NCBI GenBank assembly: GCA_910584235.1
Contig: CAJTZD010000080.1
Location: 1 to 14,770, forward strand
Direction: 5' to 3'
Length of the DNA: 14,770 nucleotides
Origin: an uncultured Acetatifactor sp.
Lineage (GTDB): Bacteria > Bacillota > Clostridia > Lachnospirales > Lachnospiraceae
The position numbers and the translations under genes are program-made. The notes below the pieces were generated by a model. It did not search any database. It was given only the letters and a program-made list of their open reading frames with translations, and was not told the DNA's origin. Below, piece by piece: positions 5,564 to 13,966 of the stretch. The stretch's first letter is position 1. Each line of letters starts with the position of its first letter.

Positions 5564-5871
5564 TGTTATACCATGGAGCCAATATAGATATTCAGTCGAT
5601 TGATTTGGCATCATGCCGTCCCTATAAAGATTTTGGAAGAGGATTTTATACGACAGATATTCTGGAACAGGCACACAAAATGGCAAAGCGCGTTGCAAGG
5701 ATTTATGGTGGGAATCCTGTTGTGAATACGTATGAAATAGCGGACAATTTCCCATTATGTCAGGAACCTGCACCCCGCGTGGGCGATGCGCAGCCTGTCC
5801 TTGTTGAACATGAAATAAAGCGTCTCCAGCGTCTCTGCCGCATATCCGATGTACCGGTCAGCCCTTTCTGA
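5560..5871 (+). pseudogene. DUF3990 family protein, truncated, with a non-homologous tail
   Basis: The first 60 or so residues (5560 to about 5750) match the start of DUF3990 proteins: MLYHGANIDI, RPYKDFGRGFYTTDI (residues 20-34), then AKRVARIYGGNPVVNTYE (42-59). Complete members are about 150-190 residues. Here the remaining 40 codons are simply the reverse strand of the 3' end of the DUF4422 glycosyltransferase gene that ends at 5755, so the family domain is cut off at that boundary. GGAGGGG lies about 8 nt before the start. DUF3990 is thought to belong with ADP-ribosyltransferase-like folds and is often paired with a small partner, suggesting a former toxin-antitoxin-type unit; that function is inference. 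It is convergent with the glycan operon and probably inactive. Confidence 0.7.
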
Positions 5872-6840
5872 TGCCGGCGGAACGCTGGTCTCCTCCAACC
5901 GATTCAGGATGGGGAACAGCCAGCTGCAGTACTCCTCCAGGACGGGCCTCCTGGCGATGACGATATTATAGTTGTACAGGTACCTCTGGCCCAATACTTT
6001 TGGAAAGAACTCCGCATACTCCGGGCAGAGCCGCCTGACTGCCTCCTGCACGGCTGCCCAGTCCGCCTCTTTCAGGTACCGTTTGTGGTGTGCCTCGATG
6101 TCCGGCTCATAGGGCATTGGGTATGGTAATACCACGTCCACACCGTTGTCCACCAGGCGCAGTTCATCGTCTCCGGCAAGTTCCAGTACCCTCCTGTAGT
6201 GTGCAAGTCCATAATACCCATGCTCGGACCCCGCGGACGGATGCTGCAGGCGGTTCTTCCATATCCAGTAGAGAACTGTGAGTTCGGAGTAATTGGCGTT
6301 CTTGGCTGAGATGTTCTCTCCGTCACAATCCAGGATGCCAGCAACCCTCTCGCCGCCCAGTGCCGCGCCTGCCTGTATCGGCATCACCCACTCTGGCAAT
6401 TCATATCGGCCCGCCAGGGGCTTATCCTTATGGAACTTCGCCATGAAGACATGGAGTTCTGCCCTGTGATACCCCGGCGGAAGTGCCTGCAGCGGCACAA
6501 ACGTCCTGTCACATGAATAGCGGTATCCCATCAGCTCGGCCCATCCGGATGAGGTCAGGCGGACATGGCAGCGCAGGCCTACCCGATCCAGCGTCCCTTC
6601 TATCTCCTGCATCACGGGCTCCGGAGTCGCTATCAGGATCTCTATAGACTGCTTTTCCTGGTCTGAGAGGGACTGGGAGAAGCCGCCGACCTCCATGACG
6701 GGGATGCCATGGAGGGTTTCCGGGTTTCTGTCCTGTCTTGTCACCAGAAAGCAACGTATCTTTCGGTCAGGGCAGATGTTATGTATTGCCTCGTATGCGC
6801 CCAGAGCTATGCTTTGGGCGCCGTAGATTGCTAAGTCCAT
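5755..6840 (-). CDS. DUF4422 glycosyltransferase with N-terminal Rossmann-like domain (second copy)
   Basis: This is a predicted cytoplasmic glycosyltransferase of the DUF4422 family, which adds sugars during capsule or exopolysaccharide assembly. I start it at the ATG at 6840 (361 residues), where GGGAG sits 7 nt upstream and the protein begins MDLAIYGAQSIALG. An upstream ATG at 6876 is in frame but lacks a good ribosome site. Residues 1-105 form a Rossmann-like domain. DUF4422 covers about 125-355: LHVFMAKFHKDKPL, DCDGENISAKNANYSELTVL, YWIWKN and GLAHYRR are the diagnostic blocks, followed by ADRYIGYAAE near the end. It is a paralogue of the gene just upstream, but is visibly richer in G+C (57-65% in hand-counted 60-nt lines versus 35-48%). 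It is the last gene of the operon and no terminator is visible after its TAA. Donor and acceptor sugars cannot be deduced. Confidence 0.85.
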   Translation of the reverse strand: MDLAIYGAQSIALGAYEAIHNICPDRKIRCFLVTRQDRNPETLHGIPVMEVGGFSQSLSDQEKQSIEILIATPEPVMQEIEGTLDRVGLRCHVRLTSSGWAELMGYRYSCDRTFVPLQALPPGYHRAELHVFMAKFHKDKPLAGRYELPEWVMPIQAGAALGGERVAGILDCDGENISAKNANYSELTVLYWIWKNRLQHPSAGSEHGYYGLAHYRRVLELAGDDELRLVDNGVDVVLPYPMPYEPDIEAHHKRYLKEADWAAVQEAVRRLCPEYAEFFPKVLGQRYLYNYNIVIARRPVLEEYCSWLFPILNRLEETSVPPASERADRYIGYAAETLETLYFMFNKDRLRIAHAGCRFLT

Positions 6841-6879
6841 ATATTCACTCCCATAAAGCCTCTGTCCTAATTCCATCTG

Positions 6880-7977
6880 TTATTTCTCTAAATAATGTTT
6901 TTCAGCCACCGCTACTTTCAAATCCGGATCTTTCTCAATATATACTGTGAGTAGACGTTCTGCAAGGAATCCGATGTACCGGTCCTGATAAGGATCCTGC
7001 TTCTTTCCAATCCGCTTCTCGCACTCTTCTAAAATGGGAAACAGCCATTTACAATATCTATCCAATTCCTCTTTTCTTGTTATGAACATATTGTATCCAT
7101 AATAAAAAGTACCGTTTCCTACCTTGAACATTGCGGACTCATATTCCGGACACTTTAGGCTGATTATTTCCTCCACTGTTTCCCAATCAAATAGGTCATG
7201 GTCTAACGCATACTGTTTCTTTACACCAAGAAAGTTTACGATCGGTGTGGTCACTATGAAGTCTGCCCCTGCCCCCATCAGCCTATCTATCTGTCCCGCG
7301 TCAATTCCAAATCGTCTGCGGTAATGGCAAAGACCAACGTACCGGGATGTATCGTGCTTCCACATCCAATACAATGCCGTCAATTCGCAATACTTTCGGT
7401 TCTTTTCGGATATGTTGTCTCCCATATCATCACATATTTTAAAAATTCTCTTCTGGGCCAGAGCCGCTCCTACCTGAATCGGTTGCTCAAAGCTTCTCAG
7501 TGGCAGCACTTCTTTCAGTTGCTTGTCACGGTCACTATGTGCCACATATATCCGGCATTCTTTTTCTACCACTTGATCCTGATATATCACCCTCGGATCT
7601 TTATGCATACTGCGTATCCAGTTCCCTCTTATGTGTGCCCATGCATCCGAATCGAATGTAATCGGTAAAAGATTTGTGAACCCTTTTTTCTCTAATTCTT
7701 CCAATGCCGGCCCGATGTTCTTCTCGTGGAGGGCTACCAATATGAGGCAGTCCTTATACACCTTTCCCTCTTCCAGATCCATTACCGGGATGTAGTTGAT
7801 ATTGGATGGATTGCCGTCCTTTTGATTTACAATGAACCCAATGATATCTTTATTATATGGTGCCTCCGACAGACATCTATATAGTGCGTTTCCCATCATT
7901 CCCGCGCCATATATAATCAGCCGCATCTCATTTACAATCTCTCGCGTTGCATCATCCCAGTAAAAAAAATTCCCCAT
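6880..7977 (-). CDS. DUF4422 glycosyltransferase with N-terminal Rossmann-like domain (first copy)
   Basis: A 365-residue paralogue of the downstream gene with the same layout. A short leader is followed by a Rossmann-like domain beginning MRLIIYGAGMMGNALY at about residue 18. The DUF4422 glycosyltransferase domain spans about 155-350, with CRIYVAHSDRDKQL, ICDDMGDNISEKNRKYCELT, YWMWKHD and GLCHYRRRFG. The start is the ATG at 7977. It has GGAG 7 nt upstream and lies 4 nt after the TGA of the epimerase gene, so the two are translationally close. A TTG seven codons earlier (7998) lies inside the epimerase gene and has no ribosome site, so I reject it. The product should transfer a sugar during surface-glycan assembly; its specificity is unknown. 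Two DUF4422 enzymes in tandem suggest two similar but distinct linkages or acceptors. Confidence 0.88.
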   Translation of the reverse strand: MGNFFYWDDATREIVNEMRLIIYGAGMMGNALYRCLSEAPYNKDIIGFIVNQKDGNPSNINYIPVMDLEEGKVYKDCLILVALHEKNIGPALEELEKKGFTNLLPITFDSDAWAHIRGNWIRSMHKDPRVIYQDQVVEKECRIYVAHSDRDKQLKEVLPLRSFEQPIQVGAALAQKRIFKICDDMGDNISEKNRKYCELTALYWMWKHDTSRYVGLCHYRRRFGIDAGQIDRLMGAGADFIVTTPIVNFLGVKKQYALDHDLFDWETVEEIISLKCPEYESAMFKVGNGTFYYGYNMFITRKEELDRYCKWLFPILEECEKRIGKKQDPYQDRYIGFLAERLLTVYIEKDPDLKVAVAEKHYLEK

Positions 7978-7981
7978 GTTC

Positions 7982-9046
7982 TCACTCCAAAAAGGCAATA
8001 TATTCTTTGTACCAGTTCGCGAACCGCCTCAGTCCTGTCTGCAAATCCGTAGATGGGCGATATCCGAAATCCCGTTCCATCGCGGCTGTATCCGCAAAGG
8101 TTACCGGGACGTCACCCGGCTGCATTGCAACCAGTTTTTTATGTGCGGAGAAATCATAATTCGATGGAAGCACTCCGGCAGAGACAAGTTCCTTTTGCAG
8201 GATATCCACAAAATCCAACAGGTTCACCGGACTCCCATTCCCGATGTTGTAGACCTTATATGGCGGGATTGGCAGTCCGTCCTCCCCTTGTTTCCTCTCT
8301 GGCGGTTTCTCCATTACCCTCATAATTCCATCCACTATGTCATCGATATATGTGAAGTCCCTCTCACAGTTCCCATAGTTGTATATCAGAATGTCCTCAT
8401 TTGCTCTCAGTTTATTTGTAAATCCGAAATAGGCCATATCCGGGCGCCCGGCAGGTCCATATACCGTAAAGAACCTTAAGCCCGTGGTAGGCAGATCATA
8501 CAGCTTCGAATATGCATGCGCCAGAAGCTCATTCGACTTTTTCGTCGCCGCATACAGCGACACCGGGCGGTCTACAAAATCATCCACACTGAAAGGAACT
8601 TTCTTGTTTCCCCCATAGACGGACGAACTGGACGCATAGACCAGATGTCTGACTCCTTTCCCGGAATCATAAGAATGTCTGCACGCCTCCAGAATATTAA
8701 AAAAGCCGGCTATATTAGTACTTATGTATGCTTCCGGATTCGTAATACTGTATCGCACTCCGGCCTGTGCGGCCAGATTTACGACCACGTCAAAATTATA
8801 CTTCCGGAACAATTTATAAACCAATTCGGCATCTGTAATGTCCCCATAAACAAATGTCCATTTTCCTGTGGAACATTCCGCTTTCTTATCTATCTGCGAC
8901 AGTCTATATTTTTTTAGTTCTACGTCATAATAGTCATTCAGGTTATCAATTCCTACAATCTCAATCTCCGCTCTTGTTTCCAACAATCTACTTACCAGGT
9001 TTGCACCGATAAATCCAGCCGCGCCTGTAACAAATATCTGCTCCAT
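7982..9046 (-). CDS. NAD-dependent nucleotide-sugar epimerase, UDP-glucuronate 4-epimerase-like
   Basis: This 354-residue short-chain dehydrogenase/reductase-type enzyme most likely interconverts UDP-glucuronate and UDP-galacturonate, supplying an acidic sugar for the glycan. The NAD-binding glycine motif GAAGFIG is at 8-14. GIDNLNDYYDVELKKYRL (32-49) is typical of the glucuronate epimerase branch, as are AGVRYSITNPEAY (95-107), YASSSSVYGGN (137-147) and VSLYAATKKSNELLAH (162-177, containing the YxxxK pair Y165/K169). GLRFFTVYGPAGRPDMAYF (189-207) is the substrate-side signature, with Ala where Trp is common. The ATG at 9046 has AGGAGA about 8 nt upstream and lies 13 nt after the preceding gene. 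Substrate assignment is by motif resemblance; a UDP-glucose 4-epimerase-like specificity is less likely. Confidence 0.88.
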   Translation of the reverse strand: MEQIFVTGAAGFIGANLVSRLLETRAEIEIVGIDNLNDYYDVELKKYRLSQIDKKAECSTGKWTFVYGDITDAELVYKLFRKYNFDVVVNLAAQAGVRYSITNPEAYISTNIAGFFNILEACRHSYDSGKGVRHLVYASSSSVYGGNKKVPFSVDDFVDRPVSLYAATKKSNELLAHAYSKLYDLPTTGLRFFTVYGPAGRPDMAYFGFTNKLRANEDILIYNYGNCERDFTYIDDIVDGIMRVMEKPPERKQGEDGLPIPPYKVYNIGNGSPVNLLDFVDILQKELVSAGVLPSNYDFSAHKKLVAMQPGDVPVTFADTAAMERDFGYRPSTDLQTGLRRFANWYKEYIAFLE

Positions 9047-9059
9047 AATCCTTTTCTCC

Positions 9060-12000
9060 TCATAGCATGTCCATAAGATTCACTGTTTTGACCCCTCCCA
9101 TATAGGGATCAGAAAATGCAAACTGTTTCTTAAGCCTCTCATCAATGTCCGAATACTTATGGAGTAGCACCCTTATCATTCCCATGGAAAACTCCCTGGA
9201 AATATTTTCATAATGAATTCCGGCTCCTGCTGTTTCCTCCATTATCTTTAAAAGTTCTTCCTGTACCCCTGCAGTCAACCCGGAATCATACTCTGTCCCA
9301 TTCTGGAATATCGGAGTATGATCATCCGATATTCCTGTAAACTGCCCGTCCGTGGAAGCGTACAGCATTTCCAATACCAAATGCAGCACTGATAAATCAG
9401 AACAGCTGTATGTGGTTCCCTGCACCTCCTTATTCACGTTTCCGTAGACGGAAAAGGCCTGCTGCTCATTTCTTATGTATGCGTTGGGCACATCCGTGGT
9501 TCCCAGCGCAAGCATAACTATATCCTGATTCAAGAGTTGCGATAGGCAATATACCTGTGTTCCAAAGGAGACAATGTCTACCATTGCGATCGACTGATAC
9601 TTATCCAGGCCTAAATCATACAGATAATCTAAATATGCAGCTCTGCGTCTCTCCAATTTTCTGACTGCCTCAGAGCAATGCTGTTTCAGCTTTCCCATAA
9701 GCCCTTCTTCGCCCCATTTTCCAATCAGTTCCCCGCTTGGCGCATCATATTCTGTTGAAAGGTTGATGTCAAATTGATTCTTAACATACTCTTTGCAATT
9801 GATGGTCCTGTCACTGAAAAGCTTTCCCAAAAGCACAGCAAAGCTCTCCTCGTCACATACCGCTGCCTGGCTCAAGGACATCCGAGATGCATAGACATAC
9901 TTTGCATCCGGAAGATTCGGCACTTTCCCGGTACTTTTCATCTGACCATATAATTCATAAAGGAAAAAACCGTCCCTGGATGGAAAGACGATACAATCAT
10001 GTCCTTTTGCATTTTTCATAATATGATTCAGGAGCATCATTGTCATCGGATATATGGCCAGCGCAATGTCCTTATAGGATGAAATCGGAATCTTTCCCTT
10101 ATGCCCGGCCAAAACAAAAGGGTCGTTTAGCAGAATGGAAGTGAAATATCCCAGATATCTTTCATCATCCTTTGTCTGCACACAGTCGAATATATTGGCA
10201 AAGGAAGAAAATGCCAATATATCATAAGAAGACAGAATTGTAAAGGAATCTATTCCCTGCTTCTCCGCCATAACCCCGTCTATCATATCATTATCTCCAA
10301 TATGGAGAATCCGGCCCTCTCCTGAGACTTTTTTCAATTCCCCATATAAACTGCCATCCTGTTTGGAGGCTCCAAGCTCACAGGACACCAACAATCCATT
10401 CCTTTTTTCAATGCCGCACTGTTCCAGGAATTCACTGATCTGTTCTTCCGAAAAGTACATGTCCGAAGTTAAGTATACTTTTTTTCCCTGGGATATCGCA
10501 TAGCGGTATACCTCTCTCATCCTTTTCCTTGGAAAGATGCTTATCTTCTCCTGCCTGATCTCCAGGCCCATTAATTGTTCCGCCGTCTCTTCATCCAGGC
10601 CATGCTCCTGCTTCAGTAATTCATATATCTCATCAAAAGACGGGGCAACCTTGTCCAGAGTACATTTCCGCTCTGCTTGCATCCTCCATTCCTTAAACTT
10701 TCCCTCCGGTATTCCTCTACCTATCCTTTCCCCCACTATCTCAAAAATGTCCTCCGGCTTCAGCACTGTACGCATAATCAGGGTATCAAAGACGTCAAAG
10801 GAAATCACAGGATGCCTGTCAATCTCCAGGCATAATGCTTTATAGTTTTTTTCCCAGTACGGATTCTCCTGATAGGCCTCTTCTCCACTTAAGGCCTCTC
10901 CATACATGTCCAATACTTTCATCCCCACTGGAATCAGCATTTTTATTCTGGCATAGATAATACGTGTTGATGAGACGGTTGCAGCTATGATCAGAATGTC
11001 TGCCGCCTTTACTGCTTCCTCGATTGACAAGATCGTCTGCCCAGACAGAATTCCCTCACTGCCGTCCCTGGAAACAAATCCGACAATCTCATACCCGGAA
11101 ACATACTCCGCAATCAGACGCGCGTTCTGCCCCGTCCCATACACTGCTATCCTTTTCCCCCGATATCCGGAAAATATTCTGTCAAAATCCTGTTGGAATA
11201 CCTGGCTGTCCCCATATCCTGTTCCCATGACCTCCCTATATAGCGCAAGCACCTGCCCTGCATTATGGCTTTTCGTGAACTTTTCCATACACAGGCGCTG
11301 GCCTTTCACAGCCATTTCCCTCGATTTCTTTACATCACTCAACGCTCTAATAATTGCATTTGAAAGGCTATCCGCACTACCACTCTCGTAGAGATACCCC
11401 GTCTTCCCATCTTCAACTATCTCCCTTGCCGCACCTAAGTCGTTCGTAATGAGGAGACATCCTGAAAGCATCGACTCAATCCGCACCCGGTCAAATCCCT
11501 CTCCACCGCTTGTGGCAGATACGGCAATATCCGCCTGCTTATAATATCTCTCTGGTTCCGACGTCCTCCCCGCAAATGTGACGTGTCTTTCCAGCCCTTT
11601 ACGGAGCATAAGCCCTTGTAAGTAGTTCAGATAGCCTGCCTCGCCTCCCCCCACAAATGTTACTTGGGGAAGCTCCATGTTTTTGTCCTTAAGACACCCA
11701 AGCGCCCGAATCAGAATTTCCTGTCCTTTTAGACGTGTGATAAGGCCCACCATCAGGATTCTGCACACTGGGGATACGAGGATGTCACGTCGTTCATAGA
11801 ACCTTTCATCATCCGCCCCATTATATATGATCCGGATCACATCTTCATTCAGTCCGGAGTATGCCTGGTGTACATGGTTAGAGACACATACAACCGCCCT
11901 GGAGCCATTCATCAGTTTATAAGCTTCTTTTTCATTTATGAAGCAGTTTCCCTGTGTCCATATATTTTCCCTTATATGCCAGATTACAGGTATTCCCTCT

Positions 12001-12743
12001 TCTCTGGCCGCAATAGCCCCGGCAAAGACAAACATCCCACTGACATGGACTAGTCGGGCACCTGTATTCCGGATAAGGGCACGCAGTTCTTCAATTTCAT
12101 CCGCATTATACAAGGACTCTCTTTCCACGCTTCCTGTCCTGATCTCCTTGGCCCTGATCCATTCTGTCCGGCGTTTCACATAGGTATAATCCAAATGGAA
12201 TTCCCTTAACAATTCCTCTCCGTCTCCGTATCTGGGCAGGACAACCAGTATCCTCAGGCCGGATTTCTTCTGGATTTCATCACATAACCCTCCCATACTG
12301 ATAAAGGCACCTGAAGTGGAATTATTATCCTGTGAGAAAAAAATTATGTCATACTGCTTTGTCGTCGCCTCCCGCTTTAGCAGACGCTGTTCCTCCAGAT
12401 AATGGTCCTCCAAGTCCGTAAGCAGTTCCCCCGAAATCACGGTGAAGTTTTTAATGTTCCGCTTTTCCAGCTCATGGACCATTGAATTCCCTGTTTCCGA
12501 AAGGGCACAAACCAGAATCTCGGTATCCTCATCCGCTTCCTCTATAGAATCCAGTCCTATTACATTGATCCCCTTATATTTCTCCGGCCCTGAAACCACC
12601 GTTTTGGTAAAGCAACATATCTTTTCGCCCAGGTTATTAGATTCCAGCCGCGTCTTTACAAGTCCGCCCACCATTCCTGCACCATACAGTATAATTTGCT
12701 TTTTTCGGTTCAGATAATCCATTAGTTCTTTTTCATTCATCAT
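9060..12743 (-). CDS. Multidomain GT4 glycosyltransferase-HAD hydrolase fusion with two Rossmann-like domains
   Basis: A 1227-residue fusion in the surface-glycan operon. The order is: Rossmann-like domain (about 10-115, QIILYGAGMVGG); GT4/GT-B glycosyltransferase (about 130-510) with NGADDERF, GLITRLKGQE, FVGGGE and the E-x7-E catalytic motif GEGFDRVRIES, near 414-425; a second Rossmann-like domain (about 528-615, KRIAVYGTGQNARLI); a HAD-type hydrolase (about 643-840); and an unassigned C-terminal region (about 850-1227). HAD motifs are FDVFDTL (649-655), TSDMYF, a Lys in GASKQDG, and GDNDMIDG. The nucleophile motif is DxxDT, as in haloacid-dehalogenase-like and COG5610 proteins, rather than the DxDxT of classical phosphatases. 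The start is the ATG at 12743, with GAG/GTGG 4-7 nt upstream; a GTG at 12758 lacks a ribosome site. It probably transfers one sugar and may act on a phosphate or phosphosugar; the HAD role is unknown. Confidence 0.85.
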   Translation of the reverse strand: MMNEKELMDYLNRKKQIILYGAGMVGGLVKTRLESNNLGEKICCFTKTVVSGPEKYKGINVIGLDSIEEADEDTEILVCALSETGNSMVHELEKRNIKNFTVISGELLTDLEDHYLEEQRLLKREATTKQYDIIFFSQDNNSTSGAFISMGGLCDEIQKKSGLRILVVLPRYGDGEELLREFHLDYTYVKRRTEWIRAKEIRTGSVERESLYNADEIEELRALIRNTGARLVHVSGMFVFAGAIAAREEGIPVIWHIRENIWTQGNCFINEKEAYKLMNGSRAVVCVSNHVHQAYSGLNEDVIRIIYNGADDERFYERRDILVSPVCRILMVGLITRLKGQEILIRALGCLKDKNMELPQVTFVGGGEAGYLNYLQGLMLRKGLERHVTFAGRTSEPERYYKQADIAVSATSGGEGFDRVRIESMLSGCLLITNDLGAAREIVEDGKTGYLYESGSADSLSNAIIRALSDVKKSREMAVKGQRLCMEKFTKSHNAGQVLALYREVMGTGYGDSQVFQQDFDRIFSGYRGKRIAVYGTGQNARLIAEYVSGYEIVGFVSRDGSEGILSGQTILSIEEAVKAADILIIAATVSSTRIIYARIKMLIPVGMKVLDMYGEALSGEEAYQENPYWEKNYKALCLEIDRHPVISFDVFDTLIMRTVLKPEDIFEIVGERIGRGIPEGKFKEWRMQAERKCTLDKVAPSFDEIYELLKQEHGLDEETAEQLMGLEIRQEKISIFPRKRMREVYRYAISQGKKVYLTSDMYFSEEQISEFLEQCGIEKRNGLLVSCELGASKQDGSLYGELKKVSGEGRILHIGDNDMIDGVMAEKQGIDSFTILSSYDILAFSSFANIFDCVQTKDDERYLGYFTSILLNDPFVLAGHKGKIPISSYKDIALAIYPMTMMLLNHIMKNAKGHDCIVFPSRDGFFLYELYGQMKSTGKVPNLPDAKYVYASRMSLSQAAVCDEESFAVLLGKLFSDRTINCKEYVKNQFDINLSTEYDAPSGELIGKWGEEGLMGKLKQHCSEAVRKLERRRAAYLDYLYDLGLDKYQSIAMVDIVSFGTQVYCLSQLLNQDIVMLALGTTDVPNAYIRNEQQAFSVYGNVNKEVQGTTYSCSDLSVLHLVLEMLYASTDGQFTGISDDHTPIFQNGTEYDSGLTAGVQEELLKIMEETAGAGIHYENISREFSMGMIRVLLHKYSDIDERLKKQFAFSDPYMGGVKTVNLMDML

Positions 12744-12773
12744 TGTGCCACTCTTCACTTTTATAAAGTCACA

Positions 12774-13952
12774 TCATAATGAGGCTCTCCGGCATTCTTG
12801 ATTTTTTACGTTCCTGCTTTCCTTTACATGGCTGCAAAACTCTATCCGGCTGCATTTTCGGACATCCTCTCCAAGGCTTTCCAGGTCGTCCAGGGTGAAA
12901 TTGTTTTTCCACAGCGCATACATAAATGAGAGCTGATCCCTTTGGGACTCTGAGTCGAATTCATCCCACCATGTTTCCATGACATCTATGCATTCGGTTT
13001 TCATATGCTCCCTGGCTATGACAGGCATCTCTGCCAGTCCGTATCTGTAAGGCATTCCCTCCGCAAAGTATCGGTTCATTTGTCTGCATACATCATCAGC
13101 GTTGACCCTTTTAAAATTGACGATGGACAATGCCTCATAGTAAATACATTCCCGCATAGGATGCATGAATACGGAAATGCCTGTCCTGCTTTCCCGCAAA
13201 AAGCTTGAAATGTCATCCTTTATCAGGATATTCCCATCCATATATACAGAATAGGCATATGCCCCCAAAAACAGGTGCGGATGCATCTTGACATATCGAT
13301 TTCTTTTTATTGGGGATGTTATGTAATTCGGGATTATTTCCCTGGCATCCACCCAATGGTAATATTCCGGAAGATCTTTCGGTTTTTCATCCGATACATA
13401 GAAATAATCCATCTCACGGTTTACAAACTGTGGAAAGCAGGCTGAATCATATCCGCCAAAAACTGCCGTATAGACTGCAGTCCTTTTGGGGGATCCCGCC
13501 AAATCCTTTTCTGTCGCGTTTGTTTCTGCTTTCTTTCCGTTTGGATGCAGGTCATAAAACAGATCGGCAGCTTTCTGTTTCCCATGGTTGCGCAGCACGC
13601 TGAAATATAATTCTCTGTCATTTAATATCAGGTCGTCAATGACGGCTGAGATTTCAATCACTTCAAACAATCTTTCCCTTTGGATGGACTCAAGAACCTC
13701 TTCATAGCAAGCTTTCCCCACACAGATAAAGCCCATGCAGTCATTTTTTTTAAGTTCTCCCGGACTGATGCAGACAATATCGTCCCTAATGGTTTTTCCC
13801 CATTTATCGCTGTCACTGTCGCAAAAGAAGTCTATAGATATGCCACAGACTTTCAGCACCTCAAAAAAGAGTTGTCCGTGGAGTCCCGCGCAATAAATGA
13901 TTAATTTCCTGCCGTTTTTCTGTCGGCTTCGTATTCGGTCCAGTATCCTCAT
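12774..13952 (-). CDS. TOD1/MUCI70 (DUF616) family glycosyltransferase with N-terminal Rossmann-like domain
   Basis: A 392-residue predicted glycosyltransferase. Residues 15-105 form a Rossmann-like domain, KLIIYCAGLHGQLFF followed by FFCDSDSDKWGKTI. The C-terminal part (about 156-370) shows the DUF616 pattern: TAVYTAVFGGYDSACFPQF, DYFYVSDE, PNYITSPIKRNRYVKMHPHL and YAYSVYMDGNILIKDD, where the YMDGNI strand probably carries the nucleotide-sugar/metal site. The frame is open to 14120, but the upstream part overlaps the preceding gene and reads as non-protein-like, Cys/Arg-rich sequence. The ATG at 13952, 14 nt after the preceding stop and preceded by GGGGGA, is the credible start. The family includes plant pectin/mucilage glycosyltransferases and many bacterial capsule-locus proteins; the sugar transferred cannot be read from the sequence. 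Confidence 0.85.
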   Translation of the reverse strand: MRILDRIRSRQKNGRKLIIYCAGLHGQLFFEVLKVCGISIDFFCDSDSDKWGKTIRDDIVCISPGELKKNDCMGFICVGKACYEEVLESIQRERLFEVIEISAVIDDLILNDRELYFSVLRNHGKQKAADLFYDLHPNGKKAETNATEKDLAGSPKRTAVYTAVFGGYDSACFPQFVNREMDYFYVSDEKPKDLPEYYHWVDAREIIPNYITSPIKRNRYVKMHPHLFLGAYAYSVYMDGNILIKDDISSFLRESRTGISVFMHPMRECIYYEALSIVNFKRVNADDVCRQMNRYFAEGMPYRYGLAEMPVIAREHMKTECIDVMETWWDEFDSESQRDQLSFMYALWKNNFTLDDLESLGEDVRKCSRIEFCSHVKESRNVKNQECRRASL

Positions 13953-13966
13953 CCTTATCCCCCAGC

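Noticed and set aside
12744..12758. A GTG start five codons upstream for the GT4-HAD protein
   Set aside because: There is no ribosome site before the GTG, whereas the ATG at 12743 has one. The added residues carry no conserved sequence.
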